Source: M50B103 sp041667565 (GTDB taxonomy: Bacteria > Fidelibacterota > Fidelibacteria > Fidelibacterales > Fidelibacteraceae). Taken from it: DNA of 37,902 bases. Location of the stretch: NCBI GenBank assembly GCA_964572745.1, contig CAZNFT010000016.1, positions 1 through 37,902 of the forward strand, in the 5' to 3' direction. The position numbers were made by a program, and so were the translations under genes. Within the stretch, counting starts at the first letter, position 1. Each line of letters begins with the position of its first letter. Positions 32,401 to 37,902 of the stretch are shown here, piece after piece. The notes under the pieces were generated by a model. The model saw only the letters and a program-made list of their open reading frames with translations, ran no database searches and was not told the origin of the DNA.

Positions 32401-32847
32401 TTACCATTTTAAGCGAAGCACTGCAGATTCAATTTTATCTATCGGCACTTTAATGCTTTTAATTTCTTTTTTATTTTTGATCTCTATTTCAATTCCCTCG
32501 TCTTCTACTCCAAGAATTCGACCCTTAAGCGGAGAATTATAGTCTTCCAAATGATGATCCATATCTATCTCGCGACCAATATTTTTCTTGAAATGTCGGG
32601 CTAAAGTCAAAGGCGCGTCTATTCCCGGAGACGAAACTTCTAATCTATATGATTCAGCATATTTTTGATCATAGAGTTCATCCCTAAGAATTTTGCGGCT
32701 TAACTTTACTAATGCTTTAGAGCTGATACCTTTTTCGGAGTCACATATAACCATGATCGTACCGCCTGTTTCAGACATTTTGATGTCCTCCACAATATAG
32801 CCTGCTCTTTCCACAATGTCTGAGATTAAAGATCTTAACTCACTCAT
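32401..32847 (-). CDS. rimP: Ribosome maturation factor RimP
   Basis: Needed for 30S subunit maturation. The start at 32847 gives 148 residues, the family's normal size, and MSELRSLISDIVERAGYIVEDIK is a typical opening. The ribosome site GAGGAC is 10 bases upstream. A longer frame reaching 32946 reads through the promoter and leader hairpin and is rejected. The N-terminal alpha/beta domain contains the YRLEVSSPGIDAPL signature, followed by the small SH3-like barrel (KGRILGVEDEGIEIEI). First gene of the operon. Confidence 0.95.
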   Translation of the reverse strand: MSELRSLISDIVERAGYIVEDIKMSETGGTIMVICDSEKGISSKALVKLSRKILRDELYDQKYAESYRLEVSSPGIDAPLTLARHFKKNIGREIDMDHHLEDYNSPLKGRILGVEDEGIEIEIKNKKEIKSIKVPIDKIESAVLRLKW

Positions 32848-32862
32848 TTTTTCATTGTCCTC

Positions 32863-32894
32863 AAAAACGAAAAGTGGGATATTTCCCACTTTCG
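32863..32894 (-). terminator. Attenuator-like hairpin in the rimP leader
   Basis: On the minus strand, CGAAAGTGGGA and TCCCACTTTTCG (32868-32894) form a stem around AATA with one bulged T, followed by TTTTT (32863-32867). It begins at about the first transcribed base and ends just before the rimP ribosome site, so it has the shape of an intrinsic terminator in the leader of the operon that encodes NusA. Confidence 0.7.
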
Positions 32895-32899
32895 CGCCT

Positions 32900-32928
32900 A
32901 ATATAGCTAATACATGACCTATGTGCAA
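32900..32928 (-). promoter_or_regulatory. Promoter of the rimP-nusA-infB-pnp operon
   Basis: On the minus strand, TTGCAC (32923-32928), exactly 17 bases, then TATATT (32900-32905). Transcription would start near 32893, right at the foot of the leader hairpin, with a leader of about 46 bases. Confidence 0.7.
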
Positions 32929-33033
32929 GGAATTTCGGGCACACAATTTCTATTTTTCTAAATAAATGGAATTGAAAAAACACTATAAAAGCATATTTAA
33001 TTTAACCCAATTGACCCTACAGACATCACTATA

Positions 33034-33062
33034 GAAAAAAGTCTCAGGATTTTCCTGAGACT
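33034..33062 (-). terminator. Intrinsic terminator after the TPR-like gene
   Basis: Ten-base perfect arms AGTCTCAGGA (33040-33049) and TCCTGAGACT (33053-33062). On the minus strand they are followed by TTTTTT, 50 bases after the gene's stop codon. Confidence 0.9.
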
Positions 33063-33113
33063 TTTAATAATAATCTGATCAGAGTAACTTAAAAAAGTTA
33101 TATAGCTAATAAC

Positions 33114-33776
33114 TTACATTGCTGTCAGGGCTTTTACGCGAACTTCATCTTCGCGACTTAGATCTAATTTAGATAGATAGTTGATCACAATATCCAGACT
33201 TGTTCTGTCATCATTTTCAATATATAAATTAGCTGCCTGCAATCCCAAACGTAGCTTATCTTTTTTTGATAAAGACTGTTTAGCAGCAAGCAAATAATTA
33301 TCGGCTGCATTAGAAAGTTCACCATCACGATAATAATGGTTGGCTATCATTTGATATGCTGCTGAATTCATGGCATTATCTTTAAGACGCGATGAAACAT
33401 ATTTTTCAAGATATTCAAGGGCTTGTAACTCGTCAAGATCCTGTTTTTGAGAGACTAAAGCTAAATAGTAATATGCTCGTTTACCCCAATCGGTCCTTTT
33501 ATATTGTTCAGCCAAAAGCATAAAATTATCTTCAGCTTCGATCAATTGACCCTTATTGTAGTTGTCCATTGCTATACCATAAAGACCTGCAGCTTTTTCG
33601 TTTTGATTCCTGGCCTGTGCTGAGCCGGCAATAATAGCGATCGTGGCAAGAATAATAATAGCAATGACCGTGATCACAGCAGTATTATGTTTTCTAAAGA
33701 AATCTAAAATATGCGCGACTTCTTCAAAAAAGGGATCCTCATTCAGTTCTTTTTTCGTCAAATGCTTTTGTGACAT
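33114..33776 (-). CDS. Membrane-anchored TPR-like protein (YfgM-like)
   Basis: 220 residues. A short cytoplasmic N-terminus with EDPFFEEVAHILDFFRKH leads to one membrane helix (about residues 32-51, AVITVIAIIILATIAIIAGS). An outside-facing helical-repeat domain follows, with tetratricopeptide-like pairs: KAAGLYGIAMDNYNKGQLIEAEDNF, YYYLALVSQ, YQMIANHYYRDGELSNAADNY and LGLQAANLYIEND. The layout matches YfgM/TPR_21 proteins that assist secreted or outer-membrane proteins, but sequence similarity cannot be verified here. It lies 29 bases after tRNA-Arg on the same strand, so both may share the tRNA's promoter. Confidence 0.85.
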   Translation of the reverse strand: MSQKHLTKKELNEDPFFEEVAHILDFFRKHNTAVITVIAIIILATIAIIAGSAQARNQNEKAAGLYGIAMDNYNKGQLIEAEDNFMLLAEQYKRTDWGKRAYYYLALVSQKQDLDELQALEYLEKYVSSRLKDNAMNSAAYQMIANHYYRDGELSNAADNYLLAAKQSLSKKDKLRLGLQAANLYIENDDRTSLDIVINYLSKLDLSREDEVRVKALTAM

Positions 33777-33805
33777 TTTAAACCTTTCTTTGTATTTTTT
33801 TTTCG

Positions 33806-33879
33806 TACCCCCGGCCCGATTCGAACGGGCGACCTCAGGTTTAGGAAACCTGCGCTCTATCCGTCTGAGCTACAGGGGC
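33806..33879 (-). tRNA. tRNA-Arg (anticodon CCU)
   Basis: 74 bases: acceptor GCCCCTG with CGGGGGT (two G-U pairs), D-arm GCTCAGACGGATAGAGC, anticodon stem CAGGT/ACCTG around TTCCTAA (anticodon CCU, reading AGG), T-arm GCCCG-TTCGAAT-CGGGC, discriminator A. The 3' CCA is not encoded. Confidence 0.95.
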
Positions 33880-33893
33880 AATAAACAGTCGTA

Positions 33894-33921
33894 AAAATAG
33901 TAATTAGATATAAGTTTACAA
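33894..33921 (-). promoter_or_regulatory. Candidate promoter of tRNA-Arg
   Basis: On the minus strand, TTGTAA (33916-33921), 16 bases, then TATTTT (33894-33899), with the tRNA starting 14 bases further. It is weaker than the other promoters seen here. Confidence 0.4.
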
Positions 33922-33976
33922 AGGATTTTTTCTATTGCTTTTTTGTTTACCAAAAAATGCTTTAAGCACACTTAAA

Positions 33977-34005
33977 CAAAAAAAGGCGGACTTAAAAGCC
34001 CGCCT
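33977..34005 (-). terminator. Terminator of the MFS transporter gene
   Basis: On the minus strand, AGGCGGGCTT and AAGTCCGCCT (33984-34005, one G-U pair) are followed by seven Ts (33977-33983). It lies 42 bases after the transporter stop and separates it from the tRNA-Arg transcript. Confidence 0.9.
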
Positions 34006-34047
34006 AAATTTTGCGCCTCATGATTCTGGGCACACTCATATCATCAA

Positions 34048-35367
34048 TTACTCAAGATATTTTACTTCTTCCTTACCTTTTTCAATATCGACCTTTGTTA
34101 AAAGAATGAAACCAATAATGAAAAGAGCCAAAACAGAAAGGACACCGTAGCGAATGCCCATATTATCTAAAGTCATGCTTCCAATAGTGAGATCCTTGGC
34201 ATTTTTAGTTAATAAAACTATAACACCCATCAGAGTCGGTCCAATAACAGCAGCGAATTTTCCCAAAAGGTTAAAGAAACCAAAGAACTCTGCAGATTTA
34301 TTCTTAGGAATAATTCTTGAATATAAAGATCGGGAAATTGCTTGGATGCCACCCTGGAAAAGTCCAACTGCAACAGCCAATACATAAAAATGCCAGACCT
34401 GATTCATGAAAAAACCGATCATTGTAATCATTGCATAAGCAATAATACCTACATAAAGAGATTCTTTTGGTCCGATTTTCTTGGCTAGCAAACTATACAA
34501 TAAAGATCCAAAAAAAGCGACAAACTGTACAATAAGCAAAGCAACGATCAAAGATGCGGCAGGGAAATTAAGTGCAGTTCCAATGGATACTGCCATACGA
34601 ATGATGGTATCAACGCCATCGATATAAAACCAGTAGGCAAGCAAAAATGTACCGACAACCTTTAGGTGACGAATTTTTTTAAATGTACCTGCTAATTGTA
34701 GCCATCCTCCTTTAATAGCTGCACCTATACTAAGTTTTTTCTCTCCGTATTCCGGTTCTTTTACAACCAAAAAGATAGGAATAGAAAAAAGCGCCCACCA
34801 AAGAGCAACACTTAAAAAAGATAGTTTAATGGCCATAGTGCTATCGGCAATGCCAAATATTTCGGGTTTTAAATACATTAGGACATTAACTAAAAATAAA
34901 AGACCGCCACCAATGTAGCCCATGGCAAAACCTAAGGATGACACATGATCAATTTTCTTTTCTGAGGCTACAGCCGGCAAGAGTGAATCATAAAAAATAT
35001 TTCCACCGGAAAAGCCAATCGTAGCGATAATATACATAAAAGCCGCTACCTGCCATTGTCCTTGATGAACCATAAAAAGTCCACCTGTCATTATGATTCC
35101 AATAAAAGCAAAGGTAAATAAGAATTTTTTCTTAGAACTTGATTTATCTGCAATAGCGCCAAGAAAAGGTGCAATCAGTGCAACAACTAAAGACGCTATT
35201 GAGTTAGCAAAACCCAAACGAGCAGTGGTATCTATACCGGAAACACCCGCACTCCAGTAAACACCGAAAAATATGGGGAAAAACCCTGCCATCACCGTTG
35301 TTGCAAAGGCTGAGTTCGCCCAATCGTACATAGCCCATGACCAAATGGACCGTTTTTGATCTAACAT
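34048..35367 (-). CDS. MFS transporter, UMF1/Atg22-like
   Basis: Twelve-helix inner-membrane protein, 439 residues from the ATG at 35367, chosen because GGAGGG lies 5 bases before it; an upstream ATG at 35412 only adds leader. The opening KRSIWSWAMYDWANSAFATTVMAGFFPIFF is typical of the UMF1 family (related to yeast Atg22 vacuole transporters), and the loop DKSSSKKKFLF after helix 3 is the usual MFS motif region. A GLFQGGIQAISRSLYSRIIP segment is also a family mark. Substrate unknown; amino-acid or drug efflux has been proposed for relatives. It lies 132 bases after thpR and ends at a strong terminator. Confidence 0.93.
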   Translation of the reverse strand: MLDQKRSIWSWAMYDWANSAFATTVMAGFFPIFFGVYWSAGVSGIDTTARLGFANSIASLVVALIAPFLGAIADKSSSKKKFLFTFAFIGIIMTGGLFMVHQGQWQVAAFMYIIATIGFSGGNIFYDSLLPAVASEKKIDHVSSLGFAMGYIGGGLLFLVNVLMYLKPEIFGIADSTMAIKLSFLSVALWWALFSIPIFLVVKEPEYGEKKLSIGAAIKGGWLQLAGTFKKIRHLKVVGTFLLAYWFYIDGVDTIIRMAVSIGTALNFPAASLIVALLIVQFVAFFGSLLYSLLAKKIGPKESLYVGIIAYAMITMIGFFMNQVWHFYVLAVAVGLFQGGIQAISRSLYSRIIPKNKSAEFFGFFNLLGKFAAVIGPTLMGVIVLLTKNAKDLTIGSMTLDNMGIRYGVLSVLALFIIGFILLTKVDIEKGKEEVKYLE

Positions 35368-35499
35368 AATTCCCTCCAAAACGTTAATTAAAAAATATTC
35401 TTTAAAGTACAAAGTGAATTAGAAAATACAAAGGGCAATTTGTCTATTTTATACTTATTCGAAAAAATGAAAGCTATGCCCTTACTTATAGCTCATTAT

Positions 35500-36057
35500 T
35501 TACAGGAGTTTGCATTCTTCAATAGTTAAATACTTCAGGTCACGCTGGTATTTTGATTCGTATAAAACTATTTTATCAACTGTAAAAACAATGTCTTCGA
35601 GAGGAATATCATAAAATGCGGGTAAAAAATCTTCGTGAATCTTTTGTTTCACTCTTCCTAAGGTGATATGAGGCAAAAATTTCTTGCCTGTATCATCATA
35701 TCCCATTGAAAGAAATCCTGTATTCAATTCATCCGATAATTTATATACAAGAGCGGGTACCTTTTGTAAGCCGGCCAATAATATCCTTGGATCCCCGGTC
35801 TTTGGAAATTGAGTCAAATCACTTAACTGAAGTTGAAATGATTTAAGCCCGGAACATATCCTTTTAAATTCTTGCCTGACATCATCCATAACCCATTCCG
35901 GAGTTTCTCCCAGGAATTTCAATGTAATATGTAAATTTTCAATATCCGTCCACTTGATCCCTTCAGAAAGAGGATCCAACAGCTCCCTTACCCGCCCTAA
36001 TTCTTCTTTGACTTTCTCTGGAAGCGGAATTGCGATAAATATTCTTTTTTCCGACAT
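35500..36057 (-). CDS. thpR: RNA 2',3'-cyclic phosphodiesterase
   Basis: Member of the 2H phosphoesterase family that opens 2',3'-cyclic phosphates at RNA ends and was once called 2'-5' RNA ligase. 185 residues. The two catalytic HxTx motifs are His43-Ile-Thr45 (NLHITLKFLG) and His130-Ile-Thr132 (LPHITLGRV). Start ATG follows AGGAGG. It lies 15 bases after cinA, in a pgpA-cinA-thpR cluster. cinA and thpR are neighbours in many bacteria, often near recA, which is not in the window. Confidence 0.95.
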   Translation of the reverse strand: MSEKRIFIAIPLPEKVKEELGRVRELLDPLSEGIKWTDIENLHITLKFLGETPEWVMDDVRQEFKRICSGLKSFQLQLSDLTQFPKTGDPRILLAGLQKVPALVYKLSDELNTGFLSMGYDDTGKKFLPHITLGRVKQKIHEDFLPAFYDIPLEDIVFTVDKIVLYESKYQRDLKYLTIEECKLL

Positions 36058-36072
36058 GTATCCTCCTGCTTT

Positions 36073-37308
36073 TTATTCAGAGATCAGTAATCTTGCAATA
36101 TTCAATGCGGCTCTGGCAGCATATTCTTTATTGTTCTTACGACCTCTATCATAAACAATTTTTTGTATTATAATCTTATGATAATATTTAACACCAATAT
36201 ATACCAAACCAACTGGTTTGTCTACTGTTCCGCCGCCAGGTCCGGCAATACCGCTTGCTGCAATACAAAGATCCGCATTCGTCTTATTAAACAGTCCTTT
36301 TAACATTGCAGTCACTGTTTCTTCGCTCACGGCCCCATATGCTTGCAAAATGCTCTCCGGAACTCCCAATAATCGTTGTTTTGCTTCGTTACTGTAAGTT
36401 ATGTAAGATTCATTTAATATTTGCGAAGAACCGGGTACCGATGTGATCATATCGGCCATGCGTCCACCGGTACAAGATTCAGCACAAGAAACAGTGAGTT
36501 TTTTAGCTATACATAAATTAACAAATATGCTTTCTAAAGATTCACCGGAATGCGAGAAAACTGCTTTTCCAAGAAGATGGCTTATTTTTAATTGCAGATC
36601 TTTGGTATTTTCTTCTACACAAGAATTTAAACGAATTGTTATACCCTCTAATGAGGGATAGTAAGCAATTTTTACTTGTGTTAATTCCTTAGGAAAGTTT
36701 TTCTTGATTTGATCGGCTATATACGATTCCGGAAGTCCAAAGACATTCACTTCATAGCAAAATTCTGTCGGTGAAGCGTTTTTAGCTAATGCAGGCAGAA
36801 TACTTTCCTTCATCATACTTTTCATTTCATAAGGAATACCCGGCATCACATAATATTTTTTATTATCTTTGGAAAAGATCATCCCGCTTGCAGTACCTTT
36901 ATAATTCATAATGCGCTCAGCATTGTTTGGGATAAAAGCCTGTTCACGATTACTTTCTGAAGGAATTTTACTACGCTTTTTAAAAAATAAAATAAGATCA
37001 GCAAAGACTTCTTCAGAAAAAACAAGTTCACCGCCAAAATATTCGGTGATAATAGCTTTTGTTTTATCATCATCAGTCGGACCAAGACCGCCGGTGATAA
37101 AAATATAATTAACACTATTATCAAGCTGATCCAAGACAGAAACAATTGCCTCTTCTTCATCCGCGATCACCAGATGTTTTGTAACATAAACACCTATCTT
37201 GCGTAATTCACTGCTCATCCAGCAAGCATTTGTGTTAAGAGTGTGCCCGGCGAGAAGTTCGTCGCCAATGTTTATGATGAGGGCGGTTTTTTGCTTTAAA
37301 ATTTCCAT
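36073..37308 (-). CDS. cinA: CinA family protein (competence/damage-inducible; nicotinamide-nucleotide amidase)
   Basis: 411 residues in two domains. The N-terminal molybdopterin-binding-like half has IINIGDELLAGHTLNTN and GGLGPTDDD (73-81), linked in the family to ADP-ribose or CoA pyrophosphatase activity. The C-terminal CinA half has SCAESCTGGRMADM and SGIAGPGGGTVDKPVGLVY, the nicotinamide mononucleotide deamidase part of NAD recycling. The start is put at 37308 (MEILKQKTALIINIGDE) with AGAGAT upstream; an in-frame ATG at 37350 would read through a palindromic spacer. It follows pgpA and precedes thpR. Confidence 0.95.
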   Translation of the reverse strand: MEILKQKTALIINIGDELLAGHTLNTNACWMSSELRKIGVYVTKHLVIADEEEAIVSVLDQLDNSVNYIFITGGLGPTDDDKTKAIITEYFGGELVFSEEVFADLILFFKKRSKIPSESNREQAFIPNNAERIMNYKGTASGMIFSKDNKKYYVMPGIPYEMKSMMKESILPALAKNASPTEFCYEVNVFGLPESYIADQIKKNFPKELTQVKIAYYPSLEGITIRLNSCVEENTKDLQLKISHLLGKAVFSHSGESLESIFVNLCIAKKLTVSCAESCTGGRMADMITSVPGSSQILNESYITYSNEAKQRLLGVPESILQAYGAVSEETVTAMLKGLFNKTNADLCIAASGIAGPGGGTVDKPVGLVYIGVKYYHKIIIQKIVYDRGRKNNKEYAARAALNIARLLISE

Positions 37309-37325
37309 AATATCTCTATGGTACT

Positions 37326-37348
37326 GACACAAGGCATCGTGTCGATGC
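37326..37348. repeat. Palindromic repeat at the pgpA stop codon
   Basis: GCATCG (37334-37339) and CGATGC (37343-37348) form a hairpin with a 3-base loop; an alternative pairing GACAC/GTGTC overlaps it. On the minus strand GATGCCTTGTGTC matches AATGCCTTGTCTC of the rpe repeat at 11 of 13 bases, and as at rpe it begins next to a stop codon (pgpA stop 37352-37354). Confidence 0.55.
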
Positions 37349-37351
37349 ACC

Positions 37352-37831
37352 TCACATCAAAAATCTCCAAATTAAAAATGTTATCAGCCAACTAGGTATG
37401 GCAGCAACTACATCATCCATCATAATGCCTGTTGCGCCAGGCAATTTTTCTGCTTTGCGTATTAACCAGGGCTTCCAAATATCGAAAACACGGAACATTA
37501 CAAAGGCAATAAGTACTATCCATATATTATCTTTAGGCAAAAAGAGCATAGAAAGCCACATGCCGGCAGCTTCATCCATAACAAACCATGAAGGATCCTT
37601 GATATCCACATGCTTTACCAGTCGCGCACCTACAACAAGTCCCAACAACATAAAAAGTAAAAATATTTCAAGATCCCAGATCCAATGAAGATCAAAAGCA
37701 GAATACAGGGCATAGGCGATCGCTGCCGTCACCAAAGAAGCAATTGTCCCCGGGAAACCGGGAAAGTATCCCACCCCAAAGAGCGAGACGATGAATTTGG
37801 AGAATTTAACTGAATGTCTATTAGAGCTCAT
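37352..37831 (-). CDS. pgpA: Phosphatidylglycerophosphatase A
   Basis: Removes phosphate from phosphatidylglycerol phosphate to give phosphatidylglycerol, in the inner membrane. 159 residues with family signatures: FGVGYFPGFPGTIASLV (18-34), the FVMDEAAGMWLSM loop (82-94) and RVFDIWKPWLIRKAEKLPG with GIMMDDVVAAI (about 113-145). Several membrane helices are visible (36-56, 54-70, 88-110 and the C-terminus). The ATG follows TAGGAATAGGTA, and the start overlaps a short open frame that enters from the right edge. Confidence 0.95.
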   Translation of the reverse strand: MSSNRHSVKFSKFIVSLFGVGYFPGFPGTIASLVTAAIAYALYSAFDLHWIWDLEIFLLFMLLGLVVGARLVKHVDIKDPSWFVMDEAAGMWLSMLFLPKDNIWIVLIAFVMFRVFDIWKPWLIRKAEKLPGATGIMMDDVVAAIPSWLITFLIWRFLM

Positions 37832-37902
37832 TACCTATTCCTAGTTGATATCCGAACAAGAAATATCTATATGTGATTTCCGAAGTTTCATCATTCGCAT
37901 AT
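37821..37902 (-). CDS. Possible C-terminus of an upstream gene entering from the right edge
   Basis: One minus-strand frame is open from the window edge for 26 codons and stops at 37821-37823, overlapping the pgpA start by 11 bases in the ATGA-like manner common in operons. The visible tail (ending GYQLGIGNEL) is too short to identify. Confidence 0.4.
   Translation of the reverse strand, partial: YANDETSEITYRYFLFGYQLGIGNEL

Noticed and set aside
32848..32946. N-terminal extension of RimP
   Set aside because: It would start upstream of the predicted transcription start and read through the leader hairpin; the normal RimP beginning is at 32847.
1..37902. CRISPR array, insertion sequence, prophage, toxin-antitoxin or defence genes
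   Set aside because: No regularly spaced repeats, transposase, integrase, nuclease or phage-like frame was found on either strand.

Overview
The window looks like ordinary chromosomal housekeeping DNA from an uncultured, low-GC, diderm-type bacterium. The visible signs are an AT-rich sequence, a lipoprotein with a lipobox, an exported cell-wall amidase, a MerR-type regulator of the kind common in the Bacteroidetes/FCB group, short strongly biased intergenic regions and no mobile genes. I favour a member of the FCB superphylum, possibly Candidatus Cloacimonadota. That is a judgement from gene content and style, with no marker gene aligned.

Layout. Positions 1-580 (minus) hold the truncated start of a Cache-domain lipoprotein. 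An 820-bp gene-poor stretch follows. A plus-strand cluster (1403-6863) then runs rpe, a metal-dependent amidohydrolase, a terpenoid-cyclase-like alpha/alpha-toroid protein and lon, and ends at a clear terminator. An ABC-F ATPase (7069-8979) follows after a repeat-rich spacer. A GNAT acetyltransferase and a two-ACT-domain serB lie on the minus strand. serB is divergent from a short serA, behind which come a DUF1015 gene and a coupled small orphan gene. clpB and a large GHL10-amidase fusion protein follow on the minus strand. Then come tRNA-Pro(GGG) and a MerR-like regulator.

The longest unit is a minus-strand operon read from 32.9 kb down to 21.9 kb: rimP, nusA, infB, rbfA, truB, ribF, rpsO, pnp, an M16 peptidase and a polysaccharide deacetylase. 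It begins with a recognisable promoter followed immediately by a terminator-like hairpin. Above it are a membrane-anchored TPR-like protein, tRNA-Arg(CCU), a UMF1-type MFS transporter, and a pgpA-cinA-thpR cluster that runs off the right edge.

Themes. Translation, RNA turnover and protein quality control (rimP-pnp operon, lon, clpB, ABC-F) dominate. Serine synthesis is represented by serA and serB without serC. Regulatory signals are readable: at least three minus-strand promoters share a TTGCxx-17-TATATT layout, and several convergent or bidirectional terminators are clear. A family of short palindromic repeats starts at gene stop codons. I see no CRISPR, prophage, transposase or defence system. 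The least explained items are the toroid protein coupled to lon, the orphan gene coupled to DUF1015, the GHL10-amidase fusion with a decayed copy of its 5' end nearby, and the stop-codon-associated repeats.
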